64,000 nucleotides of DNA. Origin: Streptomyces sp. MMBL 11-1. GTDB taxonomy: Bacteria > Actinomycetota > Actinomycetes > Streptomycetales > Streptomycetaceae. Positions 10,034-17,886 of this stretch are shown here, piece after piece. The translations under genes were made by a program, and so were the position numbers. The notes under the pieces are model-generated. The model made no database searches. It saw nothing but the letters and a program-made list of their open reading frames with translations, and was not told the DNA's origin. The stretch lies in the NCBI RefSeq assembly GCF_028622875.1, contig NZ_CP117709.1, positions 3,348,001 through 3,412,000 of the forward strand. Direction: 5' to 3'. Within the stretch, counting starts at the first letter, position 1. The number at the start of each line of letters is the position of its first letter.

Positions 10034-10730
10034 TGGCGGGGGCGGTCCGGGTGAAGCCGCCGACGGAGGCCGGGCCGGCCCCGGGCATCGGCAGTTCGAA
10101 GTGGACGATTCCCTGCCCGCCCCCGGGCAGCGTCCGCTCGTCGCACACCTCGCGGGCCAGCGAACGCCAGAAGGGCTCGGCGCCCGGCACGGCCGGGTCG
10201 GTGTGCAAGTACAGCGCCTCGTACCCCCCGGCCCTGGCGGCGAACTCCCCCAGCTCGCGCACCAGCCGCCGGGCCAGTCCGTGCCTGCGGTGCTCGGGGC
10301 GCACATAGATCCGGCAGAGCTGCGCGGTGGTCCCGGAGGGGAAGCGCTCGGCGACCCACGGGGGGTTGGGCGGCGCCTGCGGCCCCCGGTCGCGTACGGC
10401 CCCGGTGGCGACGATCTCGCCGCCGTGCTCGACGACGAGCAGGGTGCAGCGCTCCGGGCGCAGGTAGGCGGCCTGGGGGTCGATGATGTCGGCGTGCCAG
10501 CGGGGTACGTAGCCGGACTTCAGGTCGCGGTAGACGGTGTCGAGCATCACGGCCCGCGCTCCGCCGAGGTCGTCGGCGGTGGCGGTGCGCAGGACGTATC
10601 CGGCGGCGCCGTCGCCTCCGTCACCTGCGTGGCCCCCGTGATCCCCGTGGTCCCTGTAGGTCCCGTGGCCCCCGTGGGCGGTCCGGTCATCGGTCCGGTC
10701 GGTCGCCGTCACCGTGGTCGCGCTGGTCAC
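10029..10730 (-). CDS. GNAT-family N-acetyltransferase
   Basis: Predicted 233-residue cytoplasmic acetyl-CoA-dependent acetyltransferase. The first ~50 residues are low complexity, rich in His/Gly/Asp/Thr, with repeats such as HGGHGTYRDHGDHGGH. The GNAT domain occupies about residues 55-210. The acetyl-CoA P-loop is CRIYVRPEHRRHGLARRLV, followed by YEALYLHTDPAVPGAEPFW. Start taken as GTG 10730 (VTSATTV), with a GGAGG upstream; another GTG at 10757 lies inside an inverted repeat. The gene ends just before the Zur-type site of the transporter operon. Acceptor substrate unknown; the His-rich leader could touch metal, which is speculation. Confidence 0.8.
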   Translation of the reverse strand: MTSATTVTATDRTDDRTAHGGHGTYRDHGDHGGHAGDGGDGAAGYVLRTATADDLGGARAVMLDTVYRDLKSGYVPRWHADIIDPQAAYLRPERCTLLVVEHGGEIVATGAVRDRGPQAPPNPPWVAERFPSGTTAQLCRIYVRPEHRRHGLARRLVRELGEFAARAGGYEALYLHTDPAVPGAEPFWRSLAREVCDERTLPGGGQGIVHFELPMPGAGPASVGGFTRTAPAS

Positions 10731-10755
10731 CGGTGCCACTCCCGCCTCCTGCCTC

Positions 10756-10792
10756 ACATCGCTTGCACCTTCAGCGTACGTGCAAGCGATGT
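10756..10792. promoter_or_regulatory. Perfect 13-bp inverted repeat between ispF and the GNAT gene
   Basis: ACATCGCTTGCAC (10756-10768) and its exact complement GTGCAAGCGATGT (10780-10792) flank 11 bases. It is only about 26 bp before the GNAT start and 34 bp after the ispF stop. It lacks a T-run on the minus strand, so an operator is as likely as a terminator. Confidence 0.6.
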
Positions 10793-10825
10793 GCAGCAGG
10801 CGCGGGGCCGGGCGCCGACCGGGCG

Positions 10826-11347
10826 TCAGGCGGTCCGGTACACCAGGGCGGTCGCGATACCGGCGATGCCCTCGCCCCGGCCGGTGAAGCCGAGCCCGTC
10901 GGAGGTGGCGGCGGAGAGCGAGACCGGGGCGCCGACGGCGGCGGACAGCACCTCCTGCGCCTCCTCGCGCCGCTTGCCGATCTTCGGGCGGAGGCCGACG
11001 ACCTGGACGGCGACGTTCCCGATCTCGAAGCCCTCGGCGCGGACGATCCGGGCGGCTTCGGTGAGCAGCGTGATGCCAGCGGCCCCGGACCACTCGGGGC
11101 GGCCGGTGCCGAAGTGCTGCCCGAGGTCGCCGAGGCCGGCGGCGGAGAAGAGCGCGTTGCAGGCGGCGTGCGCGACGACGTCGGCGTCCGAATGGCCGGC
11201 CAGACCGGGGCCCTCCCCCTCCCACTTCAGGCCGGCGCACCACAGCTCACGGCCCTCTTCGAAGGCGTGGATGTCGGTGCCGATGCCGACGAGCGGGATG
11301 ACGGGGGCGGGGACGGGGGCTCCCGCTCCGGGGTTCTCAGAAACCAT
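10826..11347 (-). CDS. ispF: 2-C-methyl-D-erythritol 2,4-cyclodiphosphate synthase
   Basis: Fifth step of the MEP isoprenoid pathway: CDP-ME-2-phosphate to MEcPP with release of CMP, in a cytoplasmic homotrimer. The 173 residues contain the metal-binding DxH at residues 25-27 (GIGTDIHAF), the [13 protein letters not shown] segment that supplies the third ligand, [10 protein letters not shown], and the C-terminal [18 protein letters not shown]. The first ~15 residues ([15 protein letters not shown]) are a non-conserved extension. Start ATG at 11347 overlaps the end of ispD by 11 bp, so ispD and ispF are translationally coupled. Confidence 0.95.
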   Translation of the reverse strand: MVSENPGAGAPVPAPVIPLVGIGTDIHAFEEGRELWCAGLKWEGEGPGLAGHSDADVVAHAACNALFSAAGLGDLGQHFGTGRPEWSGAAGITLLTEAARIVRAEGFEIGNVAVQVVGLRPKIGKRREEAQEVLSAAVGAPVSLSAATSDGLGFTGRGEGIAGIATALVYRTA

Positions 11348-12104
11348 CGTTGGCCCTCCTGCGGGCGAGTACCGCCTCGGCCAGCACCAGATCGAGCGGC
11401 CGGGTCACCTTGAACGCCTCCTCGTGGCCGGGGACGACGACCACGGGCGCGCCGAGCCGTTCCACCATGCCCGCGTCGTCCGTGGCGCCCTCGCCGTCGA
11501 CCGCGACCTCGGCGTGCGCCCGCGCCAGCGTCTCGCGGTCGAAGCCCTGCGGCGTCTGCACCGCGCGCAGCCTGGCCCGTGCGGGGGTGGAGAGCACCGG
11601 CTCGGGCTCCCCGGGCGTCCCGGCGGGCTCGACCTCCTTGACGGTGTCCGCGAGGGGCAGCGCGGGAACGACGGCGGGCGCTCCGTCGCGTACGGCCGAG
11701 GCGACCGCGTCGACCGTGTCGACCGGCACCAGGGGGCGGGCGGCGTCGTGGACCAGGACGACGGCGACGTCGTCGGGCAGCGCGTCGAGGCCCAGGCGCA
11801 CGGACTCCTGGCGGGTCTCACCGCCCGGCACCACCGAGTAGTCGGTGTGCTCGGGCAGCGCGTGCTCGTCGAGGAGGTGCTTCACCTCGGGCGCGCCGTC
11901 CGGCGGGGCGACGACCACGACGAGGGAGACGGCCCGGGACGCGGCCATGGCGCGAACGGCGTGGATCAGCATGGGCGTCCCGCCGAGCACCCGAAGGGCC
12001 TTGGGCGCGCCCGGCCCGAGCCGCACGCCCCGTCCGGCCGCGGGGATCACCGCGGCGGTACGGGGAGGGCGCGGCCGGTCGGTCGGGGGTGGTGTCGATG
12101 ACAT
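11337..12104 (-). CDS. ispD: 2-C-methyl-D-erythritol 4-phosphate cytidylyltransferase
   Basis: Third step of the MEP pathway: MEP plus CTP gives CDP-ME. The nucleotide-binding motif [21 protein letters not shown] is near the N-terminus. Also visible are [21 protein letters not shown] and [11 protein letters not shown], all typical of IspD. I chose ATG 12104 (MSSTPPP, 255 residues) because a GGAG lies 8 nt before it; an in-frame GTG at 12113 is the alternative. It shares an operon with ispF, with overlapping ends. Upstream carD is co-oriented but separated by more than 350 bp. Confidence 0.95.
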   Translation of the reverse strand: MSSTPPPTDRPRPPRTAAVIPAAGRGVRLGPGAPKALRVLGGTPMLIHAVRAMAASRAVSLVVVVAPPDGAPEVKHLLDEHALPEHTDYSVVPGGETRQESVRLGLDALPDDVAVVLVHDAARPLVPVDTVDAVASAVRDGAPAVVPALPLADTVKEVEPAGTPGEPEPVLSTPARARLRAVQTPQGFDRETLARAHAEVAVDGEGATDDAGMVERLGAPVVVVPGHEEAFKVTRPLDLVLAEAVLARRRANDGF

Positions 12105-12477
12105 CGAGTGCACTCCGAAGGTCCGAGAAGGTCCGAAGGTTCGGCAGGTTTGTTTCCACGACCGACATGGGTAGGGGCCTCACCGAGCCGGGCGTGACGC
12201 CCTGGGCTCGCACCGGGCCCCTTCCGTGACCCCCGGTCGAGCACAGGTCGCATCGGGCGCTCACGCGACACGGGGGCCGCCCTTCACCGGCGGCCACCGC
12301 ACACGCGGATCACACCGCGGGCACGGGGCCTACCGGCAGTCGGGCACCGGATGCGGTCGGGGTCCGAACATGCCGCAGCGCCCGACGACGCAGCGCGAAA
12401 GCGACTGGTCAGCGGGCACCGCAGCACATTCATACGACCGGCGCGATCCGGCATGCCGAGCCGGATCCGTCCGATTC
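12105..12477. other. carD-ispD intergenic region
   Basis: No gene is apparent. It must hold the carD 3' end and, unless there is read-through, the ispD promoter. Short GGTCCGAAGGTCCGAGAAGGTCC-like iterations lie at 12118-12142 immediately upstream of ispD. A weak GGCCGCC/GGCGGCC stem at 12275-12295 is the only hairpin noticed. Confidence 0.5.
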
Positions 12478-12960
12478 TCAGGAGGCGAGGACCTCGTCGA
12501 GCAGAGCCTCGGCCTTGTCCTCGTTCGTGTTCTCCGCGAGGGCGAGCTCGCTCACCAGGATCTGGCGGGCCTTGGCGAGCATGCGCTTCTCTCCGGCGGA
12601 GAGACCGCGCTCGCGCTCCCGACGCCACAGGTCACGCACTACTTCCGCGACCTTGATGACATCGCCGGAGGCGAGCTTTTCGAGATTTGCCTTGTAGCGC
12701 CGGGACCAGTTCGTCGGCTCTTCCGCATACGGTGCGCGCAGCACCTCGAAGACCCGGTCCAGCCCGTCCTGCCCGACCACGTCGCGCACGCCCACGAACT
12801 CCGCATTGTCCGCCGGCACACGAACCGTCAAGTCGCCCTGGGCGACCTTGAGCACCAAGTAGGTCTTGTCCACGCCTTTGATCTGGCGAGTTTCGATAGC
12901 CTCGATCAGCGCGGCCCCGTGATGGGGATAGACCACGGTGTCGCCAACCTTGAACGTCAT
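12478..12960 (-). CDS. carD: CarD/CdnL-family RNA-polymerase-binding transcription factor
   Basis: A 160-residue global transcription regulator that binds the RNAP beta subunit and stabilises open complexes, especially at rRNA promoters in actinobacteria. The N-terminal RNAP-interaction Tudor-like domain starts [20 protein letters not shown]. The helical DNA-binding C-terminal domain includes [20 protein letters not shown] and the basic-aromatic [17 protein letters not shown], then the conserved [16 protein letters not shown]. Length and start (ATG 12960, with GGAAGGGG upstream) match the family. It is transcribed away from the lipoprotein gene. Confidence 0.95.
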   Translation of the reverse strand: MTFKVGDTVVYPHHGAALIEAIETRQIKGVDKTYLVLKVAQGDLTVRVPADNAEFVGVRDVVGQDGLDRVFEVLRAPYAEEPTNWSRRYKANLEKLASGDVIKVAEVVRDLWRRERERGLSAGEKRMLAKARQILVSELALAENTNEDKAEALLDEVLAS

Positions 12961-13799
12961 GTGACAGGTACCCCTTCCGTGGCTATCCAGAGTAACACGA
13001 GAACCGCATCTCCTGAATGGCGTTTTCGCAGGTCAGGGCATATCTCGGGGCTTGACAACAGCAACACGAACGTGCTGCGGAAGGCTTCCGGAAGACGGTA
13101 TTCGCAGGTCGGAGCCACTGTGCGCCGGGGATGAAACACCCACGCCACATGGTCCGGAAGCCCTACAGAAGAGGACGAAAGTCCCGTTTTGTCTGGTTCG
13201 GGAAGGTCGTCATTCCGTACTCCGTTCGATGATCGCTCACCCGTACGGGCGTAACTGTCCGACCGCAATGAAATTGATCAAGCCACATGGCGCCCGGCGC
13301 CTTTCCGCCGCGAAGCCGGGAATGGCGAAGAAGCCACGACGAAGCCACGACGAACCCGCGACACGGGCAGAAGAATTGATCACACGGATTATGTGAACGG
13401 CACATGGCTTACCCGCCGGTAGAACAACACCCGGAGGCGCCCCGCCGGGCCTGCCGAGCCGCCCGGCCCGTCCACGGCCGCCCCCGGGGAACATTCCTCG
13501 CCGCCCCGAGGGGGCCAGGCCCCCGCCACCCGGGGAACCCCTCGCGGGAACCAGGCCTCCGCCACCCCCGGGGAACACCCTCGCCGCGCCCGAAGACGCC
13601 GCTCACCGCCCTCCGGGGAAGGCCCCTCACCACCCTCGACGAAGAGGCGAAGCGCGTAGAGGCGGGTCGGGTGCGGGGCGGGCACGGCGGCTCGGTAGCC
13701 TAAGGCCGCTGACACACCCTTAGGGCGGCTTTACACCACCGCTCGACGACTGACCGCCCGAAGTCCGCAGTCCGACTCGTTCAAGGAGTTGCCGCCGCC
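12961..13799. other. Long divergent intergenic region upstream of carD and the lipoprotein
   Basis: No convincing gene in these 839 bp. Positions about 12961-13400 are noticeably less GC-rich than the rest of the window and should hold the carD promoter. About 13420-13640 is a GC-rich repeat field with recurring CCCGGGGAAC and CCTCGCCGC words. The last 90 bp before 13800 contain AAGGAG at about 13781, the ribosome site of the lipoprotein gene. Confidence 0.5.
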
Positions 13800-14504
13800 G
13801 TGAGCCGCAGCCTTCGACACGGCGCCCTCGCCGCCACCGCCACCGTGTTCTCGATCGTCTCCCTGTCCGCCTGCGCGGCGGGCAACAACGCGGAGACACT
13901 CAAGATCAGGCCGGACAACCCGGCCACCACGGTGGGCGACATCAAGATCCAGAACGTGAACGTGCTCACCCAGCCCGAGGGCGGCGCGGACGGCCCCGCC
14001 GTCGTCGCCGCGACGCTGTTCAACGAAGGTACCGAGCGCGAGGTGCTGGAGGCGGTCACGCTGCCCGGCACCGACGTCGAGGTGAAGCTCCGGTCCGCCA
14101 AGGGCGACGGTCCCGTCGTGGTCCCGGCCGGCGGCCAGGTCACCATCGGCGGGAAGGGCAACGCCGCCGCCACGATCGAGAACAGCGGCGAGGCGGCGCG
14201 CAACGGCGACGTCCAGCAGGTCGTCTTCAAGCTCAGCCGGACCGGCGATGTCGGCCTCGGTGCCAGTGTCTTCCCGGCCGAGGGCTTCTTCAAGGACTTC
14301 GGCCCCAGCCCGAAGGCGGAGGCGCCCGCGCAGAAGCCGAGCCCCACGCCGTCGGGCGAGGCGTCCGGCGACGCGGAGACCCCCGGCGCGTCCGAGGGCG
14401 AGACGTCCGGCACGCCGGCGAACGGCGCGAGCACCGAGGGCGCCCAGGGCGAGACCGGCACGCAGGGCACGGGCGACGCCGCCTCGGTGCCCCCGGCCAA
14501 CTGA
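13800..14504 (+). CDS. Secreted lipoprotein, DUF461/PCuAC-like
   Basis: Predicted 234-residue lipoprotein. Signal peptide MSRSLRHGALAATATVFSIV leads to the lipobox LSACA at about residues 22-26. The central domain (about 35-165) is beta-rich, with DIKIQNVNVLTQPEGGADGP and VVAATLFNEGTEREVLEAVT, resembling DUF461/PCuAC copper-chaperone-like folds. I see no clear Met/His copper motif, so metal binding is doubtful. The last ~55 residues are Glu/Gly/Pro/Thr-rich and probably disordered. GTG start at 13800 with AAGGAG 11 nt upstream. It is convergent with phoP across a perfect terminator. Adjacent to phoPR as in other streptomycetes; function unknown. Confidence 0.8.
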   Translation: MSRSLRHGALAATATVFSIVSLSACAAGNNAETLKIRPDNPATTVGDIKIQNVNVLTQPEGGADGPAVVAATLFNEGTEREVLEAVTLPGTDVEVKLRSAKGDGPVVVPAGGQVTIGGKGNAAATIENSGEAARNGDVQQVVFKLSRTGDVGLGASVFPAEGFFKDFGPSPKAEAPAQKPSPTPSGEASGDAETPGASEGETSGTPANGASTEGAQGETGTQGTGDAASVPPAN

Positions 14505-14535
14505 CGCGGGACCCCGCCCCGTAAACGGGCGTACG

Positions 14536-14583
14536 GCATGCCGAAGGGGCGCTTCCCGGCCGGGAAGCGCCCCTTCGGCATGC
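14536..14583. terminator. Perfect 48-bp palindromic bidirectional terminator
   Basis: Arms of 24 bp are exactly complementary with no unpaired loop bases (first arm begins GCATGCCGAAGGGGCGCTTC). It lies between the convergent lipoprotein gene and phoP, 31 bp after one stop and 13 bp after the other, so it can serve both transcripts. Confidence 0.9.
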
Positions 14584-14596
14584 GCGGCCCCGCGGT

Positions 14597-15277
14597 CTAC
14601 GGCTCGAACTTGTACCCCAGGCCCCGCACGGTGACGAGGTAGCGCGGGGCGCCCGGGTCGGGCTCGATCTTGGCGCGCAGGCGCTTCACGTGGACGTCGA
14701 GGGTCTTGGTGTCGCCGACGTAGTCCGCGCCCCAGACGCGGTCGATGAGCTGCATCCGGGTCAGCACGCGGCCCGCGTTGCGCAGGAGCATCTCCAGCAG
14801 GTCGAACTCCTTGAGCGGGAGGTCGACCTTGCCGCCGGAGACCGTGACCACGTGCCGGTCCACGTCCATCCGGACCGGGCCCGCCTCCAGGGCGGCCGGG
14901 GTGACCTCCTCCGGCTCCCCGCGGCGGCGCAGGACGGCCCGGATGCGGGCGACGAGCTCCCGGGAGGAGAAGGGCTTCGTGACGTAGTCGTCGGCTCCTA
15001 TTTCCAGCCCGACGACCTTGTCGATCTCGCTGTCCTTGGCGGTGACCATGATCACCGGAACGTTGGAGCGGCTGCGGAGCTGGCGGCACACCTCGGTGCC
15101 GGGCAGGCCGGGCAGCATCAGGTCGAGCAGGACCAGGTCGGCACCGTTGCGCTCGAACTCGTCCAGCCCCTCGGGGCCGGTCGCCGCGATGGCGACCTCG
15201 AAACCTTCCTTGCGCAGCATGTAGGACAGGGCGTCGCTGAAGGATTCCTCATCCTCGACGACAAGCACTCGGGTCAC
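14597..15277 (-). CDS. phoP: Phosphate-response regulator PhoP
   Basis: OmpR-family response regulator of the PhoR-PhoP system, which in Streptomyces activates phosphate scavenging and represses much nitrogen and secondary metabolism. It has 226 residues. The receiver domain carries D52 (LVLLDLMLPG), the acidic E8-D9-E10 cluster and the conserved lysine in VTKPFSS (about residue 101). The winged-helix effector domain includes LPLKEFDLLEMLLRNAGRVL and DVHVKRLRAKIE. The start ATG overlaps the phoR stop by four bases. Identification rests on sequence, the phoR partner and the PHO-box/phoU context. Confidence 0.95.
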   Translation of the reverse strand: MTRVLVVEDEESFSDALSYMLRKEGFEVAIAATGPEGLDEFERNGADLVLLDLMLPGLPGTEVCRQLRSRSNVPVIMVTAKDSEIDKVVGLEIGADDYVTKPFSSRELVARIRAVLRRRGEPEEVTPAALEAGPVRMDVDRHVVTVSGGKVDLPLKEFDLLEMLLRNAGRVLTRMQLIDRVWGADYVGDTKTLDVHVKRLRAKIEPDPGAPRYLVTVRGLGYKFEP

Positions 15278-16536
15278 GGAAGAGCCTCCGGGGCAGGGAA
15301 GGGGTCAAAGGTGTCGGTCTCGTACGGCCCCTCGTCGTCGCCGTTGACGATAAGCGGTCCGCCGGTGGTGCGCTCCCTCGCGGCGCCCGATTCGGGCAGC
15401 CGGAGGGTGAAGGTGGAGCCCTGGCCCTCGGAGCTCCAGACGGTGACCTCCCCGCCGTGCGAGGCGGCCACGTGTTTGACGATGGCGAGGCCGAGACCGG
15501 TGCCACCGGTGGCCCGTGAACGGGCCGGGTCGACGCGGTAGAACCGCTCGAAGACCCGTTCGCGGTCCTTCTCGGAGATGCCGATCCCCTGGTCAGTGAC
15601 GGCTATCTCGATGAGGTCCCCGCCCGGGGAGGTCATGCGGCGTGCGGCGATGCCGACGCGGGTGTGGGCGGGGCTGTAGTTGACGGCGTTCTCGACGAGA
15701 TTGCCGAGCGCGCCGACCAGCTGGCCGCGGTTGCCCCAGACAGTGAGGCCCTCGGCTCCCGCGGACGCCATGGTGATCTGCTTCGAGCCGGCCTGCTGGC
15801 GGCAGCGGTCGATCGCCTCGGCGACCAGCGTCTCCACCTTGACGGGCTCGGCGTCCTCCAGCGGGTCGTCGTTCTGCACCCGGGAGAGGTCGATGAGCTC
15901 CTGGACGAGGTTGGTCAGCCGGGTGGCCTCGATCTGCATCCGCCCGGCGAACCGCTCCACCGCCTCCGGGTCGTCGGAGGCGTCCATGACCGCTTCGGAG
16001 AGCAGGGAGAGCGCTCCGGTCGGCGTCTTCAGCTCGTGGCTGACGTTGGCGACGAAGTCGCGCCGTACCGCTTCTATCCGGCGGGCCTCGGTGAGGTCCT
16101 CGACCAGCAGCAGCACCAGCCGCGAGCCCAGTGGGGCGACCCGGGCGGAGACCGCGAGGGTGTCCCCCCGGCCCGTGCCGCGCCGTGGCAGATCCAGCTC
16201 GCCCTGTCGTATCTCTCCGTCCCGCCGGGTGTCCCTGGCCATGTTGAGCATCGGCTCGACGGCCAGCCGGCCGCCTCGGACCAGGCCCAGGGCATACGCC
16301 GCCGAGCTGGCCTTCACCACTCCGTCGCTCTCGTCGAGGACGACGGCGGAGGAGCTGAGTACGGAGAGGACGGTGTCCACTCCGGGGGGCAGGGCCGCGT
16401 TGCCGTCCGGCCGGAGCGACGTACGCGTGGGCCGTTTCAGGTCGCGCTCGCTCCAGCGGAACGCCAGCATGGCGATCACACCGGTCAACAGCCCGGCGAT
16501 CGCTGCAGCCGCGGCGACCGCCGCGTTCACGTCCAT
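15274..16536 (-). CDS. phoR: Phosphate sensor histidine kinase PhoR
   Basis: A 420-residue membrane histidine kinase. A single N-terminal transmembrane helix (about residues 4-27) is followed by a short cytoplasmic PAS-like region (about 50-150). The phospho-acceptor is H167 in FVANVSHELKTP. The ATPase domain has the N-box LVENAVNYSPAHT, then VTDQGIGISEKD and GTGLGLAIVKHVAASHGG. It has no extracellular sensor domain, as usual for PhoR that senses phosphate through Pst/PhoU. Start ATG at 16536; phoP follows with ATGA overlap. Transcribed divergently from phoU with PHO boxes between. Confidence 0.94.
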   Translation of the reverse strand: MDVNAAVAAAAAIAGLLTGVIAMLAFRWSERDLKRPTRTSLRPDGNAALPPGVDTVLSVLSSSAVVLDESDGVVKASSAAYALGLVRGGRLAVEPMLNMARDTRRDGEIRQGELDLPRRGTGRGDTLAVSARVAPLGSRLVLLLVEDLTEARRIEAVRRDFVANVSHELKTPTGALSLLSEAVMDASDDPEAVERFAGRMQIEATRLTNLVQELIDLSRVQNDDPLEDAEPVKVETLVAEAIDRCRQQAGSKQITMASAGAEGLTVWGNRGQLVGALGNLVENAVNYSPAHTRVGIAARRMTSPGGDLIEIAVTDQGIGISEKDRERVFERFYRVDPARSRATGGTGLGLAIVKHVAASHGGEVTVWSSEGQGSTFTLRLPESGAARERTTGGPLIVNGDDEGPYETDTFDPFPAPEALP

Positions 16537-16609
16537 GCTTCAAGGTTATGCGGGTGCGACGACTCCCTCCCAGCCGTCCGAGTGCCATCTCGAACACTCG
16601 TCGCCCAGA

Positions 16610-16642
16610 GTTCATCGAGGGGTAGGAGCCGGTTCACTTAGG
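16610..16642 (+). promoter_or_regulatory. PHO box between phoRP and phoU
   Basis: Three consecutive 11-nt direct-repeat units: GTTCATCGAGG (16610-16620), a degenerate unit (16621-16631) and GTTCACTTAGG (16632-16642). The outer units fit the PhoP-binding unit G(G/T)TCAYYYR(G/C)G. The spacing of exactly 11 and 22 nt is diagnostic. The site lies 74-126 bp from the phoR and phoU starts, so PhoP can control both directions, including autoregulation. Confidence 0.85.
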
Positions 16643-16735
16643 GGGTTGGATCCGGACGCGTTCCGGCCCCACCGTGTAACCGTGGGGGTCGGTCCGAGAC
16701 CCCGGCCTCAGTTCGGAACTGGAGAGGGACTTCCC

Positions 16736-17413
16736 ATGCGCGACGCTTACCACGAGGAACTCGATTCGATCGGAGAAGGCCTGGTCGAGATGGCCCGGCT
16801 GGTCGGCTCGGCGATCGGGCGGGCGACCACGTCCATGCTCGACGCCGACCTGGCGCTGGCGGAGACCGTGATCGCCGGCGACCAGAAGGTCGACGACCTC
16901 CAGCACGACCTGGAGGCCCGCGCCATCGCGCTCCTCGCCCGCCAGCAGCCGGTGGCGACCGACCTGCGCATCGTGGTGACCTCGCTGCGGATGAGCGCCG
17001 ACCTGGAGCGCTCGGGCGACCTCGCCCAGCACGTGGCGAAGCTGGCCCGGCTGCGCTTCCCGCAGGCGGCGGTCCCGAACGACCTGCACGCCACCATTCT
17101 GGAGATGGGCCAGCTCGCCCAGCGCCTGATGGCCAAGGCGGCCGAGGTCATCATCACCAAGGACGTCGATCTGGCGCTCCAGCTGGAGCAGGACGACGAC
17201 GAGATGGACCTGCTGCACCGCACGTTGTTCCAGCACCTGATGGACGACCGCTGGAAGCACGGCATCGAGACGGCCGTCGACGTGACCCTGCTGGGCCGCT
17301 ACTACGAGCGCTTCGCCGACCACGCGGTGTCGGTCGCCAAGCGGGTCGTCTACCTGGTGACGGGCGAGCACGCGGACGAGATCCAGGCGGCGGCCCCGGT
17401 CGAGGGCGCCTGA
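16736..17413 (+). CDS. phoU: Phosphate-signalling protein PhoU
   Basis: A 225-residue all-helical protein with two PhoU three-helix repeats (about residues 8-105 and 110-210). It restrains PhoR/Pst activity when phosphate is plentiful. Family features are MRDAYHEELDSIGEGLVEMA at the start, VATDLRIVVTSLRMSADLER in the first repeat and LLGRYYERFADHAVSVAKRV in the second, holding the conserved metal-cluster acidic residues (ExxxD). Start ATG at 16736 with GGAGAGGGA upstream. It is transcribed from the PHO-box promoter, opposite to phoRP. Confidence 0.95.
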   Translation: MRDAYHEELDSIGEGLVEMARLVGSAIGRATTSMLDADLALAETVIAGDQKVDDLQHDLEARAIALLARQQPVATDLRIVVTSLRMSADLERSGDLAQHVAKLARLRFPQAAVPNDLHATILEMGQLAQRLMAKAAEVIITKDVDLALQLEQDDDEMDLLHRTLFQHLMDDRWKHGIETAVDVTLLGRYYERFADHAVSVAKRVVYLVTGEHADEIQAAAPVEGA

Positions 17414-17655
17414 CGGCCACTCCGGCGGTCCCGGCGGTTCCCGCCGCCCCGGCAGTCACTGACGTACCGGAGTATCAACGGCGCACGCGGGTCGCACTCA
17501 TGTTCCCGCACGTGTGCGCTGTTGATGCGCCCGCCGGGATGGGCATGCAATGGGGCGGGGGCGGTGCCATGGCCGTGAGCGGTGGGTCATGCCGTACGTC
17601 CCCGGCGGCGGCGCACCGGCGTCCGCCGCCCAGCCGTATGCCCTGAGGAGGAACC

Positions 17656-17805
17656 ATGGCCGATTCCCCCACGACCGAACCCCAGCGGGAGACCCCGACC
17701 GAAGTGGTGCGCGGAGCCGCGCTCGGCGCCTGCGGCTGCGGACCGGGCTGCGGGTGCGGCTGCCAGTCCGGTGCCCCGTGCCAGTGCGGCGGCTGCTCCG
17801 GCTGA
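17656..17805 (+). CDS. Cys-rich mini-protein, metallothionein-like
   Basis: A 49-residue ORF (MADSPTTEPQRETPTEVVRG, then a Gly/Cys tail). Eight cysteines fall in 22 residues at positions 26, 28, 32, 34, 36, 42, 44 and 47, spaced as C-G-C, C-G-C-G-C and C-Q-C-GG-C. There are no aromatic residues and no His. This is the composition of small metallothioneins that sequester Cu(I), Zn or Cd, and the size is like mycobacterial MymT, though the sequence is not obviously homologous. A very strong AGGAGGAA lies 3 nt before the ATG, and a clean terminator follows 17 bp after the stop. Real gene likely; metal binding is inference. Confidence 0.75.
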   Translation: MADSPTTEPQRETPTEVVRGAALGACGCGPGCGCGCQSGAPCQCGGCSG

Positions 17806-17822
17806 CCCGCGCCGCGTACGTA

Positions 17823-17866
17823 CGTACGGTGCCCGCCCGGCTTCTCCTCCGGGCGGGCACCGTACG
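17823..17866. terminator. Bidirectional terminator hairpin
   Basis: A perfect 18-bp inverted repeat (CGTACGGTGCCCGCCCGG and complement) with an 8-base CTTCTCCT loop sits between the Cys-rich peptide gene and the convergent MFS gene. Confidence 0.9.
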
Positions 17867-17886
17867 CGCGATCCCGCTCCCCCGGA

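Noticed and set aside
12961..13799. Small genes in the less GC-rich carD upstream region
   Set aside because: Short frames on both strands lack ribosome sites, codon bias and similarity; treated as regulatory DNA.
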